From the NCBI GenBank assembly GCA_026129405.1, contig JAHCID010000009.1, forward strand, positions 167,795 to 231,794: 64,000 bases of DNA, in the 5' to 3' direction. Below, piece by piece: positions 1-7,373 of the stretch. The notes below the pieces were generated by a model. That model worked only from the letters and a program-made list of their open reading frames with translations. It did no database searches and had not been told where the DNA came from. Position 1 is the stretch's first letter; every line of letters starts with the position of its first letter. The position numbers and the translations under genes are program-made. This DNA is from a bacterium (GTDB lineage: Bacteria > Desulfobacterota > Binatia > DP-6).

Positions 1-708
1 GTGCGCCTCCTGGAGCTGGGGATCGAGCTTGTAGAGCGCGTGGCGCTGCCGATAGTCGGCCAGGGTCTGCGTCTCGCCGCCGACGTGCTGGCGCACCGCG
101 GTCGCATTCGCGCCGTACTCGTAGATGTAGTCGCCGACGTGGACGACCAGGTCGAGGTCCTGCTCGGCGATGTCGCGATACGCGGCGAAGTAGCCGTTCT
201 GGTAGTCCTGGCAGGACACGAGCGCGAAGCGCAGCTGCCCCGGGGCGGCGTTGCGCGCCGGCATGGTGCGGGTGCGGCCCACGCGGCTCGTCTCGCCCTC
301 GGCGATGAAGCGGTAGAAATACCACGTGTCGGGCCGCAGGCCGGCCGGGATGGCGTGTACCGCGTAGCCGCCGGCCGCGGTCGCGAGCACCTTCCCCTTG
401 CGCACGACGCGCGTGAAGCTCTCGTCGAGCGCGACCTCCCAGCGCACCGGGACGCGGGCGGCGGTCATGCCGCCGTTCTCGGCGAGCGGGTCGCGCCCGA
501 GCCGCGTCCACAGGACGACGGAGCGCATCGCCGGGTCGCCGGACGCGACCCCGAGCGCGAACAACGAGCCGGTGCCGGCGAAGGCGCGCGGGCCGGGCAG
601 CCAGCCGAGGCCCGCGAGCGCCGAGGCGGCGGCGGAGGCGCGCAGGAAGCCGCGACGCGAGACGGGACGCGTGAGGGCGAGGCGGGAGACGGCATCGAGG
701 GTCGACAT
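1..708 (-). CDS. phoD: PhoD-family alkaline phosphatase/phosphodiesterase (3' end outside window)
   Basis: Only the first 236 codons are inside the window; the frame runs off the left edge with no stop. The N-terminus carries a twin-arginine export signal (SRRGFLRA, residues about 15-22) followed by an Ala/Leu/Gly-rich stretch ending near PRAFA, so the protein should be folded in the cytoplasm and exported by Tat. Next comes the PhoD N-terminal beta domain (GVASGDP, VLWTRL) and the start of the metallophosphoesterase domain (LVSCQDYQNGYFAAYRDIA, LDLVVHVGDYIYEYG), whose Asp and Cys residues bind Fe/Ca in the family. PhoD hydrolyses phosphate mono- and diesters in the periplasm. The ATG at 708 follows a -10-like box by 8 bases. 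Family assignment is firm; substrate is unknown. Confidence 0.9.
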   Translation of the reverse strand, partial: MSTLDAVSRLALTRPVSRRGFLRASAAASALAGLGWLPGPRAFAGTGSLFALGVASGDPAMRSVVLWTRLGRDPLAENGGMTAARVPVRWEVALDESFTRVVRKGKVLATAAGGYAVHAIPAGLRPDTWYFYRFIAEGETSRVGRTRTMPARNAAPGQLRFALVSCQDYQNGYFAAYRDIAEQDLDLVVHVGDYIYEYGANATAVRQHVGGETQTLADYRQRHALYKLDPQLQEAH

Positions 709-716
709 CGCGAGCG

Positions 717-746
717 GGGATACCCGAGCGCGCCGCGCCGTCGCAA
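717..746 (-). promoter_or_regulatory. Putative promoter of phoD, leaderless geometry
   Basis: On the minus strand TTGCGA (741-746) and TATCCC (717-722) are separated by 18 bases, and the ATG of the phosphatase begins 8 bases after the -10 box. No Shine-Dalgarno sequence fits in this space, so the transcript would be leaderless. Read by eye from consensus only. Confidence 0.4.
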
Positions 747-821
747 TGGCTGCGTTGTCGCCCCGCCGACGGCTCACGAGCTTTTCACACGACATGGCCC
801 CCGCGCCGGGGCGTCCCGACG

Positions 822-2951
822 CTAGAATCCCCAGGAAACCGTGCCGTAGAACGACCGCCCCGGCAGCGGGAAGTCGAGCGCATCGCGGGTCTGGTCGTTG
901 GTGAAGTTCAGGACCTCGAAGCCGATGCGCAGCGGCGCGAACGGCTCGAGCTCGAACCCGACGCCGTAGATGTCGCGCTGGGCCACGAGCTGGGTGTTGG
1001 CGGTGTCGAGCCAGTTGTCGGCAATCAGGTTGGCGTCGAGCCAGAGCCGGCCCGGCCAGACCCGCGCCGCCCAGGCACCGAGCGGCAGCGGACGCGCCGG
1101 CGACCAGGCCAGCTCCGCGCGCGCGTAGGCCTCGTGCGCCGGCCGTCCCGGCAGCTTGTTGCCGTCGTTGAAGGTGCCGCTCTCGTCGACCGCGTCCTGG
1201 TGCGTGTAGTTCGCCGTGAGGCCGACGCGATCCCAAAGGCGGACGGCCGCGGACACCTCGTGGCCGCGCACACGCGCGGCGGCGACGTTGCGGCTCGTGA
1301 ACACGCTGACGCTGGTCGGCACGACGACGATGACGTCGTCGATGCGGTTGTCGAAGTAGGCGTACTCGAACGACGCCGCCGTCAGACCGGGCCCGAGCGT
1401 CTCGCGGGCGAGGCGGAAGCCGAGGTCCCAGTTGAGCGTCTTCTCGGGCACCAGATCGGGGTTGCCGATCACCGTGCCGGAAAGCCCGAACAGCTCCTGG
1501 AGGCTCGGCACGCGCTCGTAGTGGCCGGCGTTGCCGAGCAGCTCCACGCCCGGCCAGGGCACCCCGCGTATGCCGAGCCGCGGCGACCAGACGCTGCGGG
1601 TGACGACGCCGCTCGCGTCGAGGACGGGGGCGAGCCGGGGATCGGGCGGCGCGTCGTCGCGAAAGCCCTCCCAACGCAGCCCCGGCACGATCCACAGGCG
1701 CTCGCCGAGGAGCACGATGCGGTCCTCGGCGCCGACGGTGCCGCGCAGCCGGGTGCGGTCGGGCTGGCGTCCGGGCTCGGCGCCGCGCGAGCCGATCTGG
1801 TCGGTCTGCCCGAAGGTCTCGTGGCTCACGGCGAGCAGCAGCGACGGCAGCTGGTGGCGGCCGAGCGCGCTCTCGAGCACCACCTGGCCGCCGCCGACGA
1901 GGCTCGTGTCCTCGACGTCGCTCGTCAGCTGGATCACCGGACCGAGCGGGTCCTCGAACTTCTGCCACTGGTAGAGGAGGAACGCGCTGCCGTCGACGCG
2001 CACCGGCAGGCCCGGGCTCGGCTCGACGATGGCGTCGAGGCGTGAGAGGTGCCGCACGGTCTGGCGCCGGGCGTTGGCGTCCTGCGGGAAGCCGCGGCCG
2101 GGATAGCCGCGGTTGCGCCCGAAGGTGTCGGTCGTGAGCGCGAGCTGGAGCCCGTCCTGCGGCCGCCAGCCGACCCGCCCGGTGAGGCTGCCGAGGTTGA
2201 AGTCGTTGTTGATGCGGGTGAGCTCGCGGTCGTCGTCGGGGTTCTCGGGCGTGCCGACGTCGTCGCGGTACTGGAAGTCGCCCAGCGTGCCCATGTAGTG
2301 GCCGAACAGGAGGTAGTCCCAGTCGCCGACCGTGGCGCTGCGGGTGACGTCGACCTTGCGGGTCTCGAACGAGCCGTACGACGCGCTGGCCGCCGTCACC
2401 GGGGACGCGCCGGGGCGGCGGCTGACGACGTTGACGACGCCCCCGGGACCGGCCTGCGCGAAGCGCAGCGGCGTCGTGCCGCGGTAGACCTCGACGCGCT
2501 CGACGGCGTCGAGCGGCAGCTCGCTCAGGTCGACGGTCTCGTTCTCCGCCCGCGAGAGCGGCACGCCGTCGAGGTAGACCTGCACCTGCCGCGGCGAGAA
2601 GCCGCGCACCGAGACGGTGGCGAAGTCGCCGAGGCCGCCGAAGCGGCGCACCTGGACGCCGACCGAATCGGAGAGCGCGTCCGCCAGCGTCTCGACCCTG
2701 GTCGGGGCCGAGCGCGTGTCGATCAGCGTCGCGAAGCCGGTGGCGTCGATCTCGCGCAGATCCGGGAGCACCGGCGGCGCCGTCACCACGACCTCGGGCA
2801 GGCGCTGGGCCGGCATATCCTGCCCGTCCGGCTCCACCGCGACGGCCTCCGCTCCGCTCTCCGCAGGCCCGGCGGGCGCCGCACGCTCCTCGGCGACGAC
2901 CGACGTCGCGGCCGCCAGCGCGAGAAGCCCGGCCCTGATGCACGCCCGAAT
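822..2951 (-). CDS. btuB: TonB-dependent outer-membrane receptor, BtuB-like (cobalamin uptake)
   Basis: About 709 residues. A signal peptide (hydrophobic GLLALAAATSVVA) is followed by a TonB-box-like LPEVVVTA, a plug domain (DALSDSVGVQVRRFGG, VYLDGVPLSR, VERVEVYRG, PGGVVNVVSRR) and a 22-strand-type barrel ending in an aromatic SFYGTVSWGF, as expected for an outer-membrane protein inserted by BAM. The receptor pulls its ligand through the outer membrane with TonB energy. The cobalamin riboswitch directly upstream makes vitamin B12 or a precursor the likely ligand. The start is a problem: between the riboswitch and the signal peptide this frame has no ATG, GTG or TTG. I used ATT at 2949-2951, 12 bases after AAGGAG; ATC or CTG nearby are alternatives. 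An ATG at 3170 is in frame but lies upstream of the riboswitch, so it is unlikely. Confidence 0.85.
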   Translation of the reverse strand: MRACIRAGLLALAAATSVVAEERAAPAGPAESGAEAVAVEPDGQDMPAQRLPEVVVTAPPVLPDLREIDATGFATLIDTRSAPTRVETLADALSDSVGVQVRRFGGLGDFATVSVRGFSPRQVQVYLDGVPLSRAENETVDLSELPLDAVERVEVYRGTTPLRFAQAGPGGVVNVVSRRPGASPVTAASASYGSFETRKVDVTRSATVGDWDYLLFGHYMGTLGDFQYRDDVGTPENPDDDRELTRINNDFNLGSLTGRVGWRPQDGLQLALTTDTFGRNRGYPGRGFPQDANARRQTVRHLSRLDAIVEPSPGLPVRVDGSAFLLYQWQKFEDPLGPVIQLTSDVEDTSLVGGGQVVLESALGRHQLPSLLLAVSHETFGQTDQIGSRGAEPGRQPDRTRLRGTVGAEDRIVLLGERLWIVPGLRWEGFRDDAPPDPRLAPVLDASGVVTRSVWSPRLGIRGVPWPGVELLGNAGHYERVPSLQELFGLSGTVIGNPDLVPEKTLNWDLGFRLARETLGPGLTAASFEYAYFDNRIDDVIVVVPTSVSVFTSRNVAAARVRGHEVSAAVRLWDRVGLTANYTHQDAVDESGTFNDGNKLPGRPAHEAYARAELAWSPARPLPLGAWAARVWPGRLWLDANLIADNWLDTANTQLVAQRDIYGVGFELEPFAPLRIGFEVLNFTNDQTRDALDFPLPGRSFYGTVSWGF

Positions 2952-2989
2952 CGCGATCCCCAGCTCCTTCCCCGCGGAAGGCGTCCGCT

Positions 2990-3150
2990 GGCCTCGGCGC
3001 GCAGGTCTTCTGGCTCGGGGATCGTCCTCCCCCGGTTCCTTCCCGCCCTCGGGCAGTGGTCGTGACCGGGATCGTCCCCCCACACAGCTGCGGGGCAGCG
3101 GGGGCTTCGCACCCCCTTCCCTCGCGCGTCGAGGTCGGGGGCACGTACCG
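2990..3150 (-). promoter_or_regulatory. Cobalamin (adenosylcobalamin-class) riboswitch
   Basis: Read on the minus strand the leader has the family's conserved blocks in order: a GGGGGTGCGAAGCCCCC hairpin, then GCTGCCCCGCAGCTGT (3075-3100 region), CCACTGCCCGAGGGCGGGAAGG, GAGGACGATCC, and the closing GAGCCAGAAGACCTGC (about 2999-3015). It lies about 40 bases before the receptor start, so it should shut off translation or transcription of the receptor when intracellular cobalamin is high. Covariance-model confirmation was not possible, but the motif order is hard to get by chance. Confidence 0.93.
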
Positions 3151-3286
3151 GCCCCTCGCGCCGGCGTCAAGCGCGATGCGTCGCGAGCGGGCGCCGCTAG
3201 CCGCCCGTCGGGAGCGAGTCAAGGGTTTGGCCGAGGGACCTCGCACTTGACCGCCTGCCCTTCTTCCGGTTCAAGGCCCGTCGGAC

Positions 3287-3733
3287 ATGGGTCGATACTT
3301 GGAGGACTTCCGTCCCGGGGAGCTCATCAAGCATTGGCCCGGCCGGACGATCCGCGACTTCGACGATACCTGGTTCACCCTGATGACGATGAACACCAAC
3401 CCGCTGCACTTCGACGAGCACTTCGCGAGTCAGAGTCAGCACGGGCGGTGTCTGGTGAACGGGACCCTGGTGTTCTCCCTCACGGTCGGCATGAGCGTGC
3501 GGGACGTCAGCGAGAACGCGATCGCCAATCTCGAGTACGAGAAGGTGCTGCACCTGGCGCCGACGTACCACGGGGACACGATCTACGCCGAGTCGGAGGT
3601 CCTCGAGGTCACGCCGTCGAGCACCCGATCGGACCGGGGCGTCGTCTACGTCGAGACGCGCGCCCTGAACCAGCGCGGCGAGCGCGTGCTGTCGCTCCGA
3701 CGGCGCGTGCTGGTGCCCCGACGGCCGTCCTGA
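3287..3733 (+). CDS. MaoC-like (R)-specific enoyl-CoA hydratase family protein
   Basis: A single hot-dog domain of 148 residues, the usual size of stand-alone MaoC dehydratases. The hydratase motif region is visible as NTNPLHFDEHFA (residues about 36-47), where the Asn/His/Asp cluster is normally used to add water to a 2-enoyl-CoA, and YEKVLHLAPTYHGDTIYAESEV is the typical second half. Likely substrate is a CoA thioester, as in mesaconyl-CoA or enoyl-CoA hydration, but the sequence does not specify which. It stands alone between two unrelated genes, divergent from btuB. The start ATG gives a normal N-terminus (MGRYLEDF, FRPGELIKH). Confidence 0.85.
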   Translation: MGRYLEDFRPGELIKHWPGRTIRDFDDTWFTLMTMNTNPLHFDEHFASQSQHGRCLVNGTLVFSLTVGMSVRDVSENAIANLEYEKVLHLAPTYHGDTIYAESEVLEVTPSSTRSDRGVVYVETRALNQRGERVLSLRRRVLVPRRPS

Positions 3734-3923
3734 GCTGTGGGGTTGGGAAGGTGGAGGAGGAGTTTCAGCTCGTGACGTTCGCCACCAGCTGACGAGTTCC
3801 GCGAAGCGGGTTTCGAGCCCGCGAGCGACGATCGGAATCGTGCACCGATCGTGTCGTCGCGGGCGTCGTTCGACGCATCGCGAAGTTCAAACCAGACGCA
3901 CGATCAACGGAAGGGGGAAGTGA
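3734..3923 (+). other. Intergenic leader of the porin-like gene with a stem-loop
   Basis: 190 bases without a gene. It holds a hairpin with perfect 8-base arms (ACGATCGG at 3828-3835 and CCGATCGT at 3845-3852, 9-base loop) and a purine-rich ribosome site (GGAAGGGGGAAG) just before the ATG at 3924. No tRNA fold or known riboswitch motif was seen. Confidence 0.35.
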
Positions 3924-4799
3924 ATGCAGAGGACAACGAATCGATGGATGGGGCGACTCGCCATGCTCGGGCTGGCGGGTGCGCTGTTCGCGACGCCGGC
4001 GGCGGCGGGCCCGAACAGCGGGAAGATCGAGTTCAGCGTGGGCATGGACTTCACCACGGCCTACTTCTTCCGCGGCATCCTCCAGGAGCGCAACGGCTTC
4101 ATCTGGCAGCCCTACGGTGAGGTGAACATCAACCTCTTCGCGGACGAAGACGAGAACGCGATCTTCACGGGCTTCACGCCCTTCATCGGCACCTGGAACT
4201 CGGTCCACTCGAAGGCCACCGGCGCCGTCAGCGGCCCGACCAACTGGTACGAGTCCGACGTCTACCTCGGCGCCAAGTTCACCTTCTTCAACAAGCTCGA
4301 GGTGAAGCCCTTCTACATCGCCTACACCTATCCGAACGGCGCCTATTCCACGGTGCAGGAGTTCGACATGTCCTTCAGCCTCGACGACAGCGAGTGGCTG
4401 GGCATGTGGGCGATGTCGCCGAGCTTCCTCTGGGCGCACGAGCTCGAGGGCACCGCCCTCGGCGACAAGCGCGGCGACTACATGGAGTTCAACGCCGGCC
4501 CGTCGTTCACCATCCTCGAGAGCGAGGACTATCCGGTGTCGCTGGCGGTGCCGCTCCAGCTCGGCATCGGCATCGACAACTACTACGAGGGCCCGTTCAG
4601 CAACTCGAACGAGACCTTCGGCTTCTTCCGGGCGGGCGCGATCTTCAGCGTCCCGCTCGCCTTCATGGGCGAGGACTACGGCTCGTGGTCGGCCAGCGCC
4701 GGCGCCTACGTCTACACCTTCGGCAACGTGAACAAGTTCTACAACGACAACGACGACCCCTGGGTCGTCGGCACCTGGTCGATCAACATGACCTACTGA
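3924..4799 (+). CDS. TorF-like putative outer-membrane porin / beta-barrel protein
   Basis: 291 residues. A Sec signal peptide (basic MQRTTNRWMGR, hydrophobic LAMLGLAGALFA, cleavage near TPAAAG) precedes a domain of alternating short beta strands with many Tyr, Phe and Trp residues and ends in WSINMTY, an aromatic-terminated last strand as in outer-membrane barrels. The early segment TAYFFRGILQERNGF matches the opening of the TorF/CHP02001 family of putative porins. No ligand can be deduced. A purine-rich ribosome site precedes the ATG, and a strong stem-loop follows the stop, so it is probably transcribed alone. Confidence 0.65.
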   Translation: MQRTTNRWMGRLAMLGLAGALFATPAAAGPNSGKIEFSVGMDFTTAYFFRGILQERNGFIWQPYGEVNINLFADEDENAIFTGFTPFIGTWNSVHSKATGAVSGPTNWYESDVYLGAKFTFFNKLEVKPFYIAYTYPNGAYSTVQEFDMSFSLDDSEWLGMWAMSPSFLWAHELEGTALGDKRGDYMEFNAGPSFTILESEDYPVSLAVPLQLGIGIDNYYEGPFSNSNETFGFFRAGAIFSVPLAFMGEDYGSWSASAGAYVYTFGNVNKFYNDNDDPWVVGTWSINMTY

Positions 4800-4837
4800 T
4801 CGCCGTCCGCGGCCCTCGTGCGGGCCGCCGGCATCCG

Positions 4838-4873
4838 GACGGGGGAGCGGTGCGCCGGCATCGCTCCCCCGTC
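4838..4873 (+). terminator. Stem-loop terminator after the porin-like gene
   Basis: Perfect 12-base arms GACGGGGGAGCG (4838-4849) and CGCTCCCCCGTC (4862-4873) with a 12-base loop, 39 bases after the stop. The following GTCGTTTCG is only weakly T-rich, so it may work with Rho or mainly protect the 3' end. Confidence 0.6.
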
Positions 4874-4897
4874 GTCGTTTCGGGGGCCTGCGCATGG

Positions 4898-4926
4898 TTG
4901 CGGCGCGTCAATGTGCCCGCTATGCA
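4898..4926 (+). promoter_or_regulatory. Putative promoter of the nucleotidyltransferase-like gene, leaderless geometry
   Basis: TTGCGG (4898-4903), 17-base spacer, TATGCA (4921-4926), then 10 bases to the ATG at 4937. The upstream in-frame ATG at 4922 lies inside the -10 box, which is why 4937 is preferred as start. Confidence 0.45.
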
Positions 4927-4936
4927 GCCCGCTCCC

Positions 4937-5665
4937 ATGGGCAGACCCGACGAGCACGTCGAGCGCAGCATCCGCGACTTCACGAGCGACCTGGTCGCCG
5001 CCCTGGGTGCGCAGCTCGGGTGCCTCGCCCTGCACGGCAGCGCGGCGGGCGAGGACTGGCTGGAGGGCCGATCCGACCTGAACAGCGTCGTCGTGCTCGA
5101 CAGCGTCGATGGCCCGGCACTCGAGGCCATGGCCCCCGTCGTCGGGCGATGGCAGCGTCGCCGCTTCGCCATCCCGATGGTGATCGACGCCGGATTCCTC
5201 GACCGGGCACGCGACACCTTCCCGATGGAGCTGGACGACATCCGGCGTCAGCACCGCGTCCTGGCCGGCTCCGACCTCCTCGCCGACGTCACCCTCGACC
5301 CCGAGGCCCTGCGGCGGCAGTGCGAGCAGGAGGCGCGCGGCAAGCTCCTGCGGCTGCGGGCGCTCTTCCTCTCCACCGGCGGCGCCCCCACCGCCCTCGA
5401 GCGCCTCATGGTCGAGTCCCTGAAGGGCGTCCTCATCGTCCTCCGCCATACCTTGCGCCTCGCGGGCGCCACGCCCGGCCAGCGCTATGCTGACGCGCTC
5501 GAGGCCGCCGCCGAGCGGCTCGGTCCCCTGCCCGTGCTGGCCATGCTGCTCGAGCACCGCCAGGCAGGAGGACGCCTCGTCCCGCCCAATCTCCATGCAT
5601 CGTTCCATGCGCTCCTGGGCGAGATGGAGCGGGTCATCGACGCGCTCGACGCCCTCGGGGCCTAG
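4937..5665 (+). CDS. Nucleotidyltransferase-like protein of unknown function
   Basis: 242 residues from the ATG at 4937 (ATG 4922 and GTG 4913 are in-frame alternatives). The N-terminal segment LALHGSAAGEDWLEGRSDLNSVVVL resembles the GS-x(n)-SDLNxVVV opening of the DNA polymerase beta-like nucleotidyltransferase fold, where Gly-Ser binds the NTP phosphate. The family's second acidic residue is replaced here by the D-L-N pattern, as in predicted members that may not be catalytic. The C-terminal two thirds is helical and Leu/Arg-rich. It sits alone upstream of lemA. Whether it transfers nucleotides or only keeps the fold cannot be told from sequence. Confidence 0.6.
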   Translation: MGRPDEHVERSIRDFTSDLVAALGAQLGCLALHGSAAGEDWLEGRSDLNSVVVLDSVDGPALEAMAPVVGRWQRRRFAIPMVIDAGFLDRARDTFPMELDDIRRQHRVLAGSDLLADVTLDPEALRRQCEQEARGKLLRLRALFLSTGGAPTALERLMVESLKGVLIVLRHTLRLAGATPGQRYADALEAAAERLGPLPVLAMLLEHRQAGGRLVPPNLHASFHALLGEMERVIDALDALGA

Positions 5666-5748
5666 CGCCCTCCCTGCTCTCCATTCCCGCGCCCGTCCGC
5701 TACGCTGACGGCGTCGGGCCGGCGTTCACGGCCCAGGAGGACACCGGC

Positions 5749-6372
5749 ATGGCGAGCACGATCGTGCCCGGCGACGGGCACAGCGGGATATCCCGGGCAG
5801 GTGGACGCGCGCGCGCACTGATGCGCCGCGCGACGGTGGCGCTGCTGATCGCGACGGCCCCGGGCTGTGCGTACGACGACCTCGCCGCGCAGCAGGAGCG
5901 CATCAGCCGGGCCTGGTCCGGCGTCGAGCGCGAGCTCGACCGACGTGGCGCGCTGCTGGGCGATCTGCTGCCCGTGGTGCGCGCGAACGCGGCCAAGGAG
6001 ACGGCGCTGCTCTCGGCGGCGGCCGATGCTCGCGCACGCATGCTCGCCGCGAGCGCCCGCAGCGAGCGCATGGAGGCGGCCAGCGGCCTCGGCGAGACGG
6101 CGATCCGTCTCGTCGCCCTCGCCGCCCACCACCCGGCGCTGCGCGACGACCCCCGCTTCCAGAGCCTGGCGCGCGACGTCGCGGACACGAACCGCCGGCT
6201 CGCCGCCGAAGAGCAGCGCTTCAACGCCGCCGTCCGCGACTACAACGGCGCGCTCGACGGCTTCCCGACGCGCCTCTACGCCAAGCTCCTCGGCTTCGAA
6301 GCGGCGCCCTATCTCCACACCGCCACCTCGGCCGAATCCGGCGAGGCGGACGCCGCGGCGCCGAGCACCTGA
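5749..6372 (+). CDS. lemA: LemA-family lipoprotein
   Basis: 207 residues. A basic N-region and a hydrophobic stretch (RRATVALLIATA) lead to a lipobox-like APGC at about residues 38-41, so the mature protein should be a lipid-anchored periplasmic protein. The rest is a helical bundle with LemA features: AWSGVERELDRRGALLGDLL, LAAHHPALRDDPRFQSL, and the terminal NAAVRDYNGALDGFPT with the family's conserved R-x-YN. LemA proteins have no settled biochemical role. The start at 5749 is chosen for the AGGAGG placed 8 bases before it; an internal ATG at 5821 would give a shorter, more standard lipoprotein signal but has no ribosome site. The next gene begins 9 bases after the stop, so the two are probably cotranscribed. 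Confidence 0.8.
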   Translation: MASTIVPGDGHSGISRAGGRARALMRRATVALLIATAPGCAYDDLAAQQERISRAWSGVERELDRRGALLGDLLPVVRANAAKETALLSAAADARARMLAASARSERMEAASGLGETAIRLVALAAHHPALRDDPRFQSLARDVADTNRRLAAEEQRFNAAVRDYNGALDGFPTRLYAKLLGFEAAPYLHTATSAESGEADAAAPST

Positions 6373-6381
6373 GCCCGCCCC

Positions 6382-7302
6382 GTGCGCATCCTCGTCCATG
6401 GGGCCGGCGCGGTCGGCAGCTACTTCGGCGCGCTGCTCGCGCGCGCCGGCAACGACACCGTGCTGGTGGCGCGCGGCGAGCACCTGGAGGCGCTCCAGCG
6501 CCGCGGCCTGCGCGTCGAGCGGCCCGACGGCCCGCTCGCCGCCCCGACCCTGCGGGCCGTGGCCACGCCGCGCGACGCCTTCCCCGAGGCGGCGCCCGAT
6601 CTGGTGCTGGTCTGCGTGAAGTCGTACGACACGGCGGCGGCCGCGGCGGCGCTGGCCCCGGTCGTCGCGCCCGAGACGATCGTCCTCTCGCTGCAGAACG
6701 GGATCGAGAACGAGGAGTCGCTCGCCGCCCGCCTCGGCCTGCCGCCGCTCCTCGTCGGCCTCACCCGCATCGGCGTCGAGCGGACCGGACCGGGCGTCGT
6801 GCGCTACACGGGCCGCGGCGAGATCCTGTTCGGCGAGCCCGGCGGCCGCCTCTCGCCGCGCGCCCGCCGTCTCGGCGAGACGCTCGCCGGCGCCGGCATC
6901 CCCCACCAGCTGCGGCGCGACGTCCTCGTCGTCGCCTGGGAGAAGCTGGCGTGGAACGCCGGCTTCAACGCGGTGACGACCCTCGTCGATCAGCCGGTCG
7001 GCCCGGTCGTCGCCCGCGCCGAGACCTGCGCCCTCGTGCGTCGTGCCATGGAGGAGACCGACGCCGTCGCCGCCGCGCTCGGCATCGCCGTCCGCCGCCG
7101 CCGTCTCGACGCCGTGCTCGCCGAGAGCGCGAGCGAGATGCCAGACTTCCCGACCTCGATGCTCCAGGACCGCCGTCGCGGCACGCGCCTCGAGCACGAC
7201 GCGCTCAACGGGGCCGTCGTCCGGGCCGGGGAGCGCGCCGGCGTGGCGGTGCCGGTCAACCGCCTGCTCCTCGGCCTCCTCGCCGGGCTGTCCGTCGGCT
7301 AG
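6382..7302 (+). CDS. panE: 2-dehydropantoate 2-reductase family (PanE/ApbA-like)
   Basis: 306 residues, normal length for ketopantoate reductases. The Rossmann nucleotide site GAGAVGSYFG is at residues 7-16. The second conserved block VKSYDTAAA and SLQNGIENEE follows, then the catalytic Lys region AWEKLAWNAGFNAVTTL (about residues 190-206) and the C-terminal SMLQDRRRGTRLEHDALNG that binds substrate. The enzyme would reduce ketopantoate to pantoate with NADPH for coenzyme A synthesis, but paralogues acting on other 2-oxoacids are common, and there is no panB or panC nearby. GTG start 9 bases after lemA. Confidence 0.85.
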   Translation: MRILVHGAGAVGSYFGALLARAGNDTVLVARGEHLEALQRRGLRVERPDGPLAAPTLRAVATPRDAFPEAAPDLVLVCVKSYDTAAAAAALAPVVAPETIVLSLQNGIENEESLAARLGLPPLLVGLTRIGVERTGPGVVRYTGRGEILFGEPGGRLSPRARRLGETLAGAGIPHQLRRDVLVVAWEKLAWNAGFNAVTTLVDQPVGPVVARAETCALVRRAMEETDAVAAALGIAVRRRRLDAVLAESASEMPDFPTSMLQDRRRGTRLEHDALNGAVVRAGERAGVAVPVNRLLLGLLAGLSVG

Positions 7303-7303
7303 T

Positions 7304-7373
7304 GTCCCGAGGCCGAAGCGCGTTGCCGAAGATCGGGGTGGGATCGCGCCGCCCGGCGCGGCGCCGGCCCTAC
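7304..7373. repeat. Structured intergenic repeat, copy 1 (convergent panE/nuoN ends)
   Basis: This gap contains 21 bases (7338-7358) identical to 54857-54877, plus a shared GTCCCGAG block upstream (7304-7311 here, 54844-54851 there). A GGGGTGGG...CCCTACCCC pairing flanks the core. Both copies lie between two converging genes, so the element may act as a bidirectional terminator or a REP-like repeat. Confidence 0.6.

Noticed and set aside
822-3170. Receptor start at the ATG at 3170
   Set aside because: This would place the cobalamin riboswitch inside the coding region and give an Arg/Pro-rich leader before the signal peptide.
3790-3860. Possible tRNA between the MaoC and porin-like genes
   Set aside because: A GGTTTCGAGCCC-like segment suggested a T arm, but no acceptor, D or anticodon arms can be formed.
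4394-4921. N-terminal extension of the nucleotidyltransferase-like protein back to 4394
   Set aside because: That part is antisense-like shadow of the porin gene in another frame and crosses its terminator.
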